64,000 bases of DNA from Nitrospira sp. (lineage in GTDB: Bacteria > Nitrospirota > Nitrospiria > Nitrospirales > Nitrospiraceae): assembly GCA_009594995.1 (NCBI GenBank), contig VOPR01000004.1:62001-126000 (forward strand). Reading direction: 5' to 3'. The position numbers and the translations under genes were made by a program. Below, in pieces: positions 41,709-50,997 of the stretch (positions are counted from its first letter, which is position 1; the number at the start of each line of letters is the position of its first letter). The notes beneath the pieces were generated by a model. That model did not search any database and was not told where the DNA came from. It was given only the letters and a program-made list of their open reading frames with translations.

Positions 41709-44700
41709 ATGTCCGATCCGATTGGCATGTATTTCCAGCACTCGCAGCTTTCTATGGCGGCGTATTCAGATTTCACTGCGGATATGTCGTCGATCGACTA
41801 TAAGCGGGCTTTGAAGGCTGCGGGTTTTACGGACTCCTTAGCCGACACGTTTTTGGCAGCTTACAGTGTTGTGGGGGACACATTTACCGATGCTGTCACA
41901 GGGTTGTCCGTGACCCTTTTCCAGAGTATTGCTACTGGCGAAAAAATCTTGGCGATTCGTGGAACGAATCCGAACGAGATCAATGACCTCATCACAGACG
42001 GGCTACTGGTAGCTGGAGAATCAGCCACATTGAGTCCTCAGTATGCAGCGCTCCAGTCATACTACGCGCAGTTAGTTGATCAGGGAACGCTTCGATCCAA
42101 TGAGTTGTTCTCCGTGACGGGCCATTCACTTGGAGGGTTCCTCGCCCAAGCCTTTACGGTTGACCATGCGACAAATATCCGCCACACGTATACATACAAT
42201 GCGCCGGGTATTGGAGGCGCAGTTGTTGAAGTGTTGGAGCGGTTGGGTGTCGCGGAGCATACGGTTCCTTCCGGCCTCATCACCAACATTGTCAGCCAGA
42301 ATGGGCTGTCGATCGCGGCTGGACTGGGTACGCAAATTGGTACTCCAGTGGACATTTTTATCGAGGAAACCGGTCTCAATCTATCGTTTCATGATCATCA
42401 AATAGCGACTGCCACTGATGCCCTCGCATGGTATGACCTTGCTGCGACCATTGACCCGACGATCGATGTTGCTGCAGTTACGAGATTTCTTGAGGCCTCC
42501 TCATCGATGGCTGCTCGTCGGCTAGAAACGAGCCTTGATGCCCTGCGCGTCATTTTTACTGGCGATCGCACGCCCACTTCCCCAGGGCCCTCTGGAATGG
42601 GTGATCCCAATCGCGAGGCGTACTATGTAAATCTCATCAGTCTACGAAGCAGTCTATCCAGTGCAAATATCTATCGTCTGGTGGATTTAGTTGGGATGTC
42701 GAGCGCTGCTGTATTCAGTCAGGCGAAGAGCATGACTCTGGATGGACTTGCCTACCGCTATGCGCTTCGTGAATTAAATCCATTTGTTGCGACAGGCATC
42801 GATTATGAAACACTTCATAACCAGGACCACTCACTAGATATATACGATGCCAATACCGGCGTTGGTGTCTGGACTCAATTGGCTCTTAACGACCGGGCCG
42901 AGCTATTGGCGGAAAAGTTGCGCTTCAATCAAACGGATGGGACCCCCAGCAGCTCTACGCTTTTTGTTGATGAACGTACAAATTTCAACAACCAGCGCGG
43001 GGCCACTGCAGCCGAAGTCGTCATATTTGGAGATGTCGAGGGTCGAGAGTATCTGGGGCGAAGAGGAAATGACCACATCTATACAGGCGCTGGAGACGAT
43101 TATGTCCATGGCGCAGCGGGGCAAGACTATCTTGAGGGCAATGACGGTGACGACGAACTGTATGGCGAAGCTGACAACGACATTTTAATTGGCCAACAAG
43201 GCAAGGACAAATTGGATGGCGGCAGTGGCATCGATAGCATGAGTGGTGGGGCTGGCGATGACATCTACATTGTGGATAATTCAGGCGACAGAGTTGTTGA
43301 GTTTGAGAACAGCGGCCTTGACGAGGTTCGTGCTTCGGCCAGTTTTTCCCTAAGCTCCCACGTCGAAAATCTGACCCTCACTGGCATGGGCAATACTTCA
43401 GGAACGGGCAACAATCTGGCTAACGTGATCATAGGCAATAGCGGCAACAACCGTCTTGCAGGCATGGGAGGCAATGATCTTCTCGAAGGCGGCACCGGGT
43501 TCGATACCTACATTTATTCCGCAGGCGATGGAATGGATCGGATCGAAGACAGCGACGCGCAGGGCCAGATTATATTTGATGCCCGCCTGTTGCAGGGCGG
43601 CATTCGTCGTGCGGGTGATACTGGGAATACCTATACGAGTCTTGATGGCCGAACAACCTATGTCATGTCAGGGACCGATCTGATCGTCAACGGGGTTCTC
43701 GTTGTCAACGAGAACTTCCAAAGCGGTCAGATGGGGATTCAGTTGCGGGACGTGTCGGCGATGGCGCGCGACACCGGAGTTCCGGCAGGACCTTTTACTG
43801 ACACCTATATAGGCGGTGCAGACGCGGAAGAGTGGGTTCCTGGGTCGGGGGCGATAGCGGTTTATGCAAACGGTGGCAACGATGTTCTTCACGGAGACCA
43901 TGCGCCGATCCTCGGTGCATTCGATGATCTATTGGATGGCGGCATCGGCAATGACGTGTTCTTTGGCGGGTATGGGAATGATTATTTGATTGGCGGATAC
44001 GGTGATGATTATGCCCTCGTGACCGATGGGGACATATTTCTTGGTGGCGATGGTGACGACTACGCTGTGGGTACGGCGAACTATTTGACCGTCACTGGAC
44101 CGATGATTGGAAGCGGGGCTCACTATGCCGACGGTGGAGCGGGTAACGACACGTTGATGGGTGAGATGGGGGCGGATGTGCTGTTGGGGGGTGACGGGGA
44201 TGATGTGCTTCGGGGTGAGAATCGTCCCACGGGTTGGATGGGACTAACGTACGACAATTCCATATGGAATCGAACCGCGCAAGCAGGGGTCATTTCGTTG
44301 TCTGGTGGCGATGACTATCTGGACGGAGGGATCGGCAACGACTTGCTTGTCGGCGATGGCGGCAACGACATCCTCCTCGGCGGAGCCGGTGACGATCGTT
44401 TATATGGCGAATCGGATTTTACTCAAACGATCGCAGGCGATGATTGGCTTGATGGGGGTGAGGGAAACGATTCGCTGTTTGGCGGTGCCGGAGCGGACAT
44501 GCTCTCCGGAGGAGATGGGGATGACCTCTTAGTCGGCGATTTCTCCGGTGATCCAGGTGCCGCCGATATTCTTGACGGTGGCGCAGGAGCAGACGAGCTT
44601 CAGGGAGGCGGGGGCGACGACATTCTATATGGTGGAATCGGTATGGATCGGCTTGCCGGATTTGGAGGCAATGATTTTCTCGATGGCGGGGCTGACGATG

Positions 44701-47700
44701 ATGAGTTGCAAGGCGGCCTCGGAGACGACGCGCTGTGGGGTGGCATTGGCAATGATCGCATCACCGGGCAAGAGGGTGATGACACGCTCTTTGGTGATGA
44801 AGGGGATGACGAACTGCAAGGAGATGTCGGGAGCGATACCATTTTCGGCGGGCAAGGGCATGATGTGCTGTTTGGTCAAGACGGGGATGACCTGCTGTCC
44901 GGCGAAGCTGGAGACGATTTGCTGAACGGCGGGCTCGGGAATGACGAACTAGATGGTGGCGAGGGGATTGATGATGTGCAGGGGCGGGAGGGAGATGATT
45001 CTCTGATCGGCGGCGCCGGAAACGATTTTCTGTACGGTGATGGCAATAATCCAACGGTTGTCGCTCTTGTTGGGGGCAACGACACGCTGGATGGTGAAGA
45101 AGGCGATGATCAGCTATGGGGTGGTGCGGGACAGGACCAGTTGTTCGGGGGTGAAGGAACCGATCAACTGGTCGGCGATCTCGGTGATGACAAACTTTAT
45201 GGTGAAGCTGGAGATGACCTCCTATTCGGGGATTCCCCGTTCTTCGTTGGCCAGGCTGGCGCGGATTTGCTGGATGGTGGCGAGGGGAATGATGTGCTGC
45301 AGGGCGGCGGTGGCGACGATGATCTTCACGGCGGTGAGGGCGATGATCTCCTGCTCGGAGGAAACGGCCTCGATACGTACCGATTTAATCTGGGGGGCGG
45401 CGCCGACACGATCCAAGATGACGGGGCACAAAGCAATCGCCTCATTTTTGGTGCAGGCATCACCGCCGAATCGCTGAAGCTCGATGTGGCACTTGGTGAT
45501 TCTCTGGTGCTTCGCGTCGGCACTAGTGGTGATGTCATTCAAATTGCTGGGTTCGGATTGAATGGACCTGCCGAGTTTCACACCATCCGTCAGTTCGAAT
45601 TTGCCGATGGCACGATGTTGACGGACAGTGAGTTGCTTGCCCGAGGATTTCAGTTATCTTCCCCAGCCAGTGGAGGGTCGCTGCAGGGGACGAGCTTCGC
45701 CGACCACATTCAAGGAAGCACAGTGGACGATTGGTTGTATGGGCGTGATGGGAATGATGTGTTGCTCGGCGGGTTCGGCGATGATGTCTTAGAGGGCGAA
45801 GAAGGCGATGATGAATTAGATGGTGGCGCTGGGAACGATAGACTGTACGGAAACGCAGGACAGAACGTATTGCGTGGTGGCGAGGGGAATGACCTGTTGG
45901 ATTCGGCAGGCCCTGGCGATCAACTGTTCGGTGGTGCGGGGGATGATGCATACCACCTTCGGTCTATGGGCCAAGCCATCACCGAGGAAGTGAATGCAGG
46001 CCGTGACACGATTTACCTCACTCCGACCGAGTCGATCACGTTTCAAGCTCCGAACAACGTCGAGAACCTGAGGATCGAAGATGACGTCTATATGAGTCCG
46101 ACGATACAAGTGAATTTGGTCGGAAACGCGTTGGACAATGAGCTGTTTGGCTCCCACCGGCTGGACGGACAAGCAGGCAATGATACGTTGATCGGGACTG
46201 GCGACAATACATTCGTGTTCGGGCCTGGCTACGGGCAGGACGTGGTGCGGATGGGAGTGCAGGTGTATGCCCATACCGGACTCGACCAAGTGCAATTTCT
46301 TGCGGGCGTGACACCGTCCAATCTCAGTCTTGAAAGACAGGCGAACGATCTCGTCGTGGAGGTCAACGGGACTGCTGACGAGTTGCGCGTGCAGTCCTAC
46401 TATGAGTCTTCTGCAAACATGATTGATCAGTTCATTTTTGCGGACGGGACCATCTGGACCTCAGGAGAGATCGAAGGCCGCGTACGAACCTTCATCGGCA
46501 TCAGTGCTGACGAATCGTTTTACGGGTCCACCGGTGACGATACCATTCGAGGAATGGGGGGGAATGATCAGATTCGAGCCGACGCCGGTAATGATGTCCT
46601 CGACGGCGGCGCCGGGAATGACTTTCTGGAAGGTTACAGTGGAAATGATCTCTATGTGTTCGGTCGCGGGTATGGGCAGGATAGCATCGACGAGCAAGGT
46701 GACAGCGCTGATATCGATACACTCCAACTTATCGATGGGATCACACCTAGCGATATTACCTTGCAGGCGGCACCTGATTTCGGAACAGGTGCCCTTCTGA
46801 CCATCAAGAATGCCTCAGACCAAGTGAACCTCGGAGGATTTTTCTTGTCTGATGGGATGCGTGTTGATCGAATTCAATTTAGTGATGGGACGATTTGGGA
46901 CTACAGCGCCATGCTGGCCCACACGGAAGGCGTCAATCTGGTAGGTACCGAAGACACAGACTATTTCTACGGCAATGTGACAAACGACACTCTGTTCGGA
47001 TTAGGCGGGGATGACACGCTCTCGGGCGGTGCGGGAAATGACATCCTGGATGGAGGTACGGGCGCGGATCGCATGACCGGCGGCACCGGAAATGATCTGT
47101 TTGTCGTCGATGATCTCGGAGACGTGGTAACGGAGCAGGCCGGACAAGGTACGGATACTGTGCAGAGCCATCTTACCTATGTGCTGGGTGCGAATCTGGA
47201 AAATTTGACTCTCACGGGAGGCGCTGCCGTCAACGGAACGGGGAACTCCCTTAACAATGTCTTGATTGGAAATAGTTCGGCGAATGTTTTGAGCGGTGGG
47301 GTGGGAAACGACACCTACGTCGTAGGCTCTGGCGACACGGTAGTAGAGGCGACGAGCGCCGGGACCGACACCGTCAAGTCCGATATCAGTTGGGCGCTGG
47401 GCGTGAATCTCGAAAACCTCGTCTTGACGGGCATTGCTACCGTTAACGGCACCGGCAATAGTCTTGCCAACACTCTGACTGGCAACGGCGCGGCGAATAT
47501 TCTTAGCGGAGAGGCTGGGGCAGATACGCTCATCGGGGCGCAGGGGGATGATCTGTACATTGTGGACAACGTCGGCGATAAGGTCACGGAACTGGCTGGT
47601 GAAGGGCTTGATATGGTTCAGAGCTCCGTGACCTATACGTTGGCTGCCAATGTAGAAAATCTCACGCTGAACGGCACTTCTGCGATCAACGGCACCGGAA

Positions 47701-48401
47701 ATGGACTGGACAACGTGATGGTCGGGAATAGTGCCGCCAATCGGTTAACCGGAGGCGCGGGGAGCGACACGTATGTCGTTGGCGCAGGTGATACGGTCGT
47801 CGAGGCTACAAATGCCGGGATTGATACGGTGCAAAGCTCAGTGACGTGGTCGTTGGGCACGAACGTCGAAAATCTAACTCTCACTGGAACAGCTGCCATT
47901 AGCGGAACGGGAAATACCCTGGCCAACGTGTTGATCGGCAACGCTGGTAATAACATCCTGACGGGTGGAGATGGCAACGATACGCTATCTGGCGGCAAAG
48001 GGAATGATGCCCTCAATGGTGGGACGGGCAGTGACATTTTTCAAGTTGCTCGTGGTGATGGCCAGGACACGATTACGGATGCCAGTGGGACGGGTGATCG
48101 ACTGAGTTTTGCGTCCGGGATCAGTCCACTCGACCTCATGTTGAGTCAAAGTGCGAATGATTTGCGTATCGCAGTGTATGGTTCAGCCGATCAGGTCACG
48201 ATTGCTAACTGGTATGGCGGTGCCACCAATCAGATTGAAACGGTACAAGCTGGCAATGGCCAGCAGCTGTTGAATACCCAGGTGAATCAACTTATCCAGG
48301 CGATGGCGGGATTCACGCAGCAGACCGGGTTAAGTTGGGATCAAGCTATTGCCCAGCGACCGCAGGACGTGCAACAGATTCTTGCGGCCAACTGGCATTA
48401 A
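41709..48401 (+). CDS. Giant RTX protein with N-terminal lipase-like domain, T1SS substrate
   Basis: The 2230-residue protein starts MSDPIGMYFQHSQLSMAAYS without a signal peptide. Residues 1-300 hold a class-3-lipase-like alpha/beta fold with nucleophile Ser140 in 'FSVTGHSLGGFLAQAF' and a His candidate in 'SFHDHQIATATD' (228/230). RTX nonapeptides (G-G-x-G-x-D-x-L-x) start near residue 445, are dense at about 800-1220, and recur in shorter blocks to about 2110. Four 'hemolysin-type calcium-binding-related' units (e.g. 'VQFLAGVTPSNLSLE', 'QFIFADGTIWTSGEI') and five 'V-E-N-L-T-L-T-G' units lie between them. The end ('VNQLIQAMAGFTQQTGLSW') is the uncleaved secretion signal. The protein is exported by the upstream system and folds on calcium. 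A terminator follows. Confidence 0.93.
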   Translation: MSDPIGMYFQHSQLSMAAYSDFTADMSSIDYKRALKAAGFTDSLADTFLAAYSVVGDTFTDAVTGLSVTLFQSIATGEKILAIRGTNPNEINDLITDGLLVAGESATLSPQYAALQSYYAQLVDQGTLRSNELFSVTGHSLGGFLAQAFTVDHATNIRHTYTYNAPGIGGAVVEVLERLGVAEHTVPSGLITNIVSQNGLSIAAGLGTQIGTPVDIFIEETGLNLSFHDHQIATATDALAWYDLAATIDPTIDVAAVTRFLEASSSMAARRLETSLDALRVIFTGDRTPTSPGPSGMGDPNREAYYVNLISLRSSLSSANIYRLVDLVGMSSAAVFSQAKSMTLDGLAYRYALRELNPFVATGIDYETLHNQDHSLDIYDANTGVGVWTQLALNDRAELLAEKLRFNQTDGTPSSSTLFVDERTNFNNQRGATAAEVVIFGDVEGREYLGRRGNDHIYTGAGDDYVHGAAGQDYLEGNDGDDELYGEADNDILIGQQGKDKLDGGSGIDSMSGGAGDDIYIVDNSGDRVVEFENSGLDEVRASASFSLSSHVENLTLTGMGNTSGTGNNLANVIIGNSGNNRLAGMGGNDLLEGGTGFDTYIYSAGDGMDRIEDSDAQGQIIFDARLLQGGIRRAGDTGNTYTSLDGRTTYVMSGTDLIVNGVLVVNENFQSGQMGIQLRDVSAMARDTGVPAGPFTDTYIGGADAEEWVPGSGAIAVYANGGNDVLHGDHAPILGAFDDLLDGGIGNDVFFGGYGNDYLIGGYGDDYALVTDGDIFLGGDGDDYAVGTANYLTVTGPMIGSGAHYADGGAGNDTLMGEMGADVLLGGDGDDVLRGENRPTGWMGLTYDNSIWNRTAQAGVISLSGGDDYLDGGIGNDLLVGDGGNDILLGGAGDDRLYGESDFTQTIAGDDWLDGGEGNDSLFGGAGADMLSGGDGDDLLVGDFSGDPGAADILDGGAGADELQGGGGDDILYGGIGMDRLAGFGGNDFLDGGADDDELQGGLGDDALWGGIGNDRITGQEGDDTLFGDEGDDELQGDVGSDTIFGGQGHDVLFGQDGDDLLSGEAGDDLLNGGLGNDELDGGEGIDDVQGREGDDSLIGGAGNDFLYGDGNNPTVVALVGGNDTLDGEEGDDQLWGGAGQDQLFGGEGTDQLVGDLGDDKLYGEAGDDLLFGDSPFFVGQAGADLLDGGEGNDVLQGGGGDDDLHGGEGDDLLLGGNGLDTYRFNLGGGADTIQDDGAQSNRLIFGAGITAESLKLDVALGDSLVLRVGTSGDVIQIAGFGLNGPAEFHTIRQFEFADGTMLTDSELLARGFQLSSPASGGSLQGTSFADHIQGSTVDDWLYGRDGNDVLLGGFGDDVLEGEEGDDELDGGAGNDRLYGNAGQNVLRGGEGNDLLDSAGPGDQLFGGAGDDAYHLRSMGQAITEEVNAGRDTIYLTPTESITFQAPNNVENLRIEDDVYMSPTIQVNLVGNALDNELFGSHRLDGQAGNDTLIGTGDNTFVFGPGYGQDVVRMGVQVYAHTGLDQVQFLAGVTPSNLSLERQANDLVVEVNGTADELRVQSYYESSANMIDQFIFADGTIWTSGEIEGRVRTFIGISADESFYGSTGDDTIRGMGGNDQIRADAGNDVLDGGAGNDFLEGYSGNDLYVFGRGYGQDSIDEQGDSADIDTLQLIDGITPSDITLQAAPDFGTGALLTIKNASDQVNLGGFFLSDGMRVDRIQFSDGTIWDYSAMLAHTEGVNLVGTEDTDYFYGNVTNDTLFGLGGDDTLSGGAGNDILDGGTGADRMTGGTGNDLFVVDDLGDVVTEQAGQGTDTVQSHLTYVLGANLENLTLTGGAAVNGTGNSLNNVLIGNSSANVLSGGVGNDTYVVGSGDTVVEATSAGTDTVKSDISWALGVNLENLVLTGIATVNGTGNSLANTLTGNGAANILSGEAGADTLIGAQGDDLYIVDNVGDKVTELAGEGLDMVQSSVTYTLAANVENLTLNGTSAINGTGNGLDNVMVGNSAANRLTGGAGSDTYVVGAGDTVVEATNAGIDTVQSSVTWSLGTNVENLTLTGTAAISGTGNTLANVLIGNAGNNILTGGDGNDTLSGGKGNDALNGGTGSDIFQVARGDGQDTITDASGTGDRLSFASGISPLDLMLSQSANDLRIAVYGSADQVTIANWYGGATNQIETVQAGNGQQLLNTQVNQLIQAMAGFTQQTGLSWDQAIAQRPQDVQQILAANWH
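43258..47985 (+). repeat. Tandem V-E-N-L-T-L-T-G modules and RTX nonapeptides inside the RTX gene
   Basis: Five related modules of about 65 residues begin near 43258, 47095, 47312, 47548 and 47765. Each runs from 'D-x-Y-V-V' through 'D-T-V-x-S-x-x-T-W/Y-x-L-G-x-N-x-E-N-L' to 'G-T-G-N-x-L-x-N-x-L-x-G-N'. The last four are adjacent, with starts 217, 236 and 217 bases apart, which indicates recent duplication of a pair. Between the first and second module lie the RTX blocks. Confidence 0.8.
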
Positions 48402-48409
48402 TTCAACGC

Positions 48410-48444
48410 CCTCGCCCCGCCGATGTGACGGGGCGAGGCTTTTC
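48410..48444 (+). terminator. Rho-independent terminator of the T1SS/RTX operon
   Basis: CCTCGCCCCG (48410-48419) and CGGGGCGAGG (48429-48438) form a perfect ten-base stem with a nine-base loop, followed by CTTTTCG. It lies 9 bases after the RTX stop codon. Confidence 0.88.
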
Positions 48445-48542
48445 GTCACCGCCTTTCATTCTTCCGCGAGAATCCACTCGACCACATCTCGTTCTGTTCA
48501 TAAGCGTTCATCCAAGTGCCTGATCTTGCAGTGTTTTGTTTG

Positions 48543-48578
48543 CAGAGGCGGGGGCGTACCAAAGAGGTACAGCCTCTG
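48543..48578 (+). other. Two-part hairpin upstream of a lipoprotein gene
   Basis: CAGAGGC (48543-48549) pairs with GCCTCTG (48572-48578). Inside, GTACC (48556-48560) pairs with GGTAC (48566-48570). The nested stem lies about 110 bases before the lipoprotein ATG. It has no T run, so it is more likely a leader RNA structure than a terminator. No known riboswitch pattern is seen. Confidence 0.35.
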
Positions 48579-48687
48579 TGGAATGGCCTGACCCGGTTTG
48601 GATGGTACAGTCAGAACACCCATGCAACGAAAAAAGTCAGCATCTCTACTGCGCGTCACCCGGCTCGCGCTTATTAGGAGGCCTACG

Positions 48688-49182
48688 ATGTCGCAACGAA
48701 CGGTGTTCTCCTTCGCCCTGTGGATGTTGATCGTCGGTGGAATTGGAGGGTGTACGACGATGCCATCCGGTTCTTCCGCTACCCTCCCGAGCAGCGCGTT
48801 TTTCCCGGCCGATCCCACGGAGTTGAAGCCTCTCCAGGCGATTGCCCATGTGCAGGATGCGCGGATGAAGAATTGCCACAAGGGACCTGCTTGTGAGGAT
48901 GCGTACTATGCGCGAGCCTTGGTGGCGTTGTTTGAGAATCGCGCCGATGCCATTACGGTGTTTCAGGAATTACACACCGCTATGCCGAATAGCCGGTATG
49001 AAGCGGCCACGACTGGTTGGTTGAATCTGCTACAGGATCCCTCGCTGTCATCTAACCAAAACAAAGCCTTGATGATTCAGCTGAAGCAGGAAGTGCTCCA
49101 CAACCTCCTGGACCGGTCGGAGCTCACGACGGCGAAAACGGTGAAAGATCATGATCGGCGTGTGGCGGAGCTCACGCGCTAA
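48688..49182 (+). CDS. Small lipoprotein with conserved Cys pair
   Basis: The 164-residue product starts MSQRTVFSFALWMLIVGGIG and has an IGGC lipobox (Cys21). The mature part contains 'LKPLQAIAHVQDARMKNCHK' and 'GPACEDAYYARALVALFENR', two Cys 6 residues apart that may form a disulfide or bind metal, then a TPR-like helix pair ('AITVFQELHTAMPNSRYEAA'). No named family. The ATG at 48688 follows TAGGAGG, which rules out the longer reading. Confidence 0.82.
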   Translation: MSQRTVFSFALWMLIVGGIGGCTTMPSGSSATLPSSAFFPADPTELKPLQAIAHVQDARMKNCHKGPACEDAYYARALVALFENRADAITVFQELHTAMPNSRYEAATTGWLNLLQDPSLSSNQNKALMIQLKQEVLHNLLDRSELTTAKTVKDHDRRVAELTR

Positions 49183-49213
49183 CCTCATTCCTACCGTTGA
49201 CTCAGCCTCCCAT

Positions 49214-49242
49214 CCGGCCGGCAGCGCAGTCTTGCCGGCCGG
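49214..49242 (+). terminator. Terminator-like hairpin after the 164-aa lipoprotein gene
   Basis: CCGGCCGGCA (49214-49223) and TGCCGGCCGG (49233-49242) pair perfectly with a nine-base loop, 31 bases after the stop. The following bases (ACCCATTG) lack a T run, so it may instead be a transcript-stabilising stem. Confidence 0.5.
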
Positions 49243-49433
49243 ACCCATTGCAGCGCACCTCGTCTCATCATCCCGTCCTCAAAATGCTACGCGGATCCGA
49301 TCTCCTAGCGGTGGGGATTTCAGATCGTCACGTCCTTCTACCTGTGCAGTTGAGTTTGTCGACACGCGCGGCTACACTTTGTCCGGGTGTGGAGTGAGGC
49401 TAGCCGTGGATGTATTGCCGGTGGGAGGTATCT

Positions 49434-50291
49434 ATGCGTCTGGTCAGCAGAGCGGCCGTCATGTTTGCCATCATGTTTTCCGGAGCCTGGATAGCCGCGG
49501 CAGCCGATCCGCAGACCGGTGTGGGCGCTCAGCAAAGCACTGCGGAGGTCGTGAAGGGAAAAGATGGTGCGCCTATGGTCATAATCCCAGCCGGGCCATT
49601 TACCATGGGCAGCAATGACGGACTTCCCGCCGAACGACCTGAGCATGTCGTGACTCTCGACACGTACTATATGGATCGATACGAGGTCTCGCTCCATCTT
49701 TACCGGACCTTCCTCGTTGAGGCGAAGCATGATGCTCCGCCCACATGGGACGATGAAGCAGCAGAGACGGTCGGTGATCGTCCGGCAGTCGGAATGGGTT
49801 GGGCCGATGCTGCAGCCTACTGTGCTTGGGCAGGGAAGCGACTTCCGACGGAGGCCGAGTGGGAAAAGGCGGCCCGCGGTACTGATGGGCGCCGGTACCC
49901 CTGGGGGCCGATGCAGCCGTTCGTCGACATTGCGAATTACAATCGCGGTGTGTGGGTGAGCGAAGCCGTGACGCTGGCGGGAGTGGCCGGCGGCGTCGAA
50001 GGAATGAGTGTGCGTCATGGGTTGAAGGAAGGCGGGAGAAGTCCGTATGGTCTTCACCATATGGCGGGGAACGCGGCTGAGTGGGTGGCTGATTGGTACG
50101 ATCGCGAGTACTATTCGAAGAGTCCTGAGAAGAATCCCACGGGGCCTGCAAAAGGAGAAAAGAAAGTCATTCGCGGAGGGGCCTGGTCTGATCTGCCGGT
50201 GGCGTTACGATCGTCTGCTCGTGTTTCAGCAGAGCCGGATTACCAGGATCGCACAATTGGATTTCGTTGTGCGATGGATGGCCCCAAGTAA
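49434..50291 (+). CDS. Exported formylglycine-generating-enzyme-like (SUMF1) domain protein
   Basis: The 285-residue product has a signal peptide (MRLVSRAAVMFAIMFSGAWI). The SUMF1 domain follows: 'MVIIPAGPFTMGSNDGLPAE', 'ERPEHVVTLDTYYMDRYEVS', 'GMGWADAAAYCAWAGKRLPT' with 'EAEWEKAARG', 'GLHHMAGNAAEWVADWYDRE' and 'VIRGGAWSDLPVALRSSARV'. The two Cys of true formylglycine enzymes near the C-terminus are not present as a pair, so it is probably a binding or regulatory member of the superfamily rather than a sulfatase-activating enzyme. GGGAGG precedes the ATG at 49434. A cytochrome c gene follows after 108 bases. Confidence 0.88.
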   Translation: MRLVSRAAVMFAIMFSGAWIAAAADPQTGVGAQQSTAEVVKGKDGAPMVIIPAGPFTMGSNDGLPAERPEHVVTLDTYYMDRYEVSLHLYRTFLVEAKHDAPPTWDDEAAETVGDRPAVGMGWADAAAYCAWAGKRLPTEAEWEKAARGTDGRRYPWGPMQPFVDIANYNRGVWVSEAVTLAGVAGGVEGMSVRHGLKEGGRSPYGLHHMAGNAAEWVADWYDREYYSKSPEKNPTGPAKGEKKVIRGGAWSDLPVALRSSARVSAEPDYQDRTIGFRCAMDGPK

Positions 50292-50399
50292 CCGTAAGAC
50301 AGATGCTGTAGTCAGAGGCATTCCCACATTAGGAGTCTTGCGCCACTGTCGATCCCAGTCGATTCAACAACGTTTTTACAAGGTCTATTCTGCCTGGTT

Positions 50400-50921
50400 A
50401 TGGTTGCTCCGAACGTTCCTCCATCTGTTCCTTCGTCGAGCCCGAAGAATAAGGCCATCGCTGCGTTGGTGGCCGGTCTTGTATTCCTGGTTGCTTTGGC
50501 AGGGCTCCAAAACGCTCCCCAGTCCTCCGGTGTAGCTCCAGCTGTTCCAAAGCTCGATCCGAATCTGGTGCCCCTGGTGACAGGGGAGGAGCCCATTCAA
50601 GAGCTTTTTGTTCGCGCTGGCTGCGTGGTTTGCCATCAGATCCCGGGTATTGTCGGAGCGAATGGGCGGGTCGGTCCTCCGCTCTGGCTGGGAAAAACAG
50701 GAGCGGCGCGTCTGGCCGATCCTCAGTACCGGGGACAGGCGCAGACAGTCAGGGAGTATATTGTGGAGTCAGTGGTGTCGCCTGGGACCTATGTGGTGCC
50801 CGGTTTCCCTGCGGATACGATGCCGGTATGGTATGGAAGAAAATTGAGTGCGGGTGCGTTGGCGAAGATCGCGACGTATCTAGAACAGATCACGGACGAG
50901 ACGCCGCCCGAATCACGGTAA
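50400..50921 (+). CDS. Membrane-anchored monoheme cytochrome c
   Basis: The 173-residue protein has an N-terminal membrane helix (about 18-36, 'KAIAALVAGLVFLVALAGLQ'). A single heme site, CVVCH (residues 75-79), sits in 'VRAGCVVCHQIPGIVGANGR' and 'VGPPLWLGKTG'. The axial Met is likely in 'FPADTMPVWYGRKL'. It ends 'LAKIATYLEQ'. It would carry electrons at the periplasmic face, perhaps in a respiratory or alternative electron route. The start ATG has a weak site. It is preceded by the SUMF1-domain gene on the same strand, but a link is not obvious. Confidence 0.85.
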   Translation: MVAPNVPPSVPSSSPKNKAIAALVAGLVFLVALAGLQNAPQSSGVAPAVPKLDPNLVPLVTGEEPIQELFVRAGCVVCHQIPGIVGANGRVGPPLWLGKTGAARLADPQYRGQAQTVREYIVESVVSPGTYVVPGFPADTMPVWYGRKLSAGALAKIATYLEQITDETPPESR

Positions 50922-50955
50922 TCGGGCGGATGGAAGAAGCGTCAGTGCCGCTTCT
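50904..50955. terminator. Tandem hairpins between convergent genes
   Basis: CCGCCCGA (50904-50911) pairs with TCGGGCGG (50922-50929) around the cytochrome stop codon. AGAAGCG (50935-50941) pairs with CGCTTCT (50949-50955). The genes on both sides converge here. No long T run follows either stem, so termination is likely but not certain. Confidence 0.42.
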
Positions 50956-50997
50956 CAATGGTTAAACCGGATTGCCTGATACCGTATTCCGTGACGA

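Noticed and set aside
43000..48100. Regular short DNA repeats that could be mistaken for a CRISPR or satellite array
   Set aside because: They are in frame and encode RTX nonapeptides and related modules; unit sequences diverge at third codon positions.
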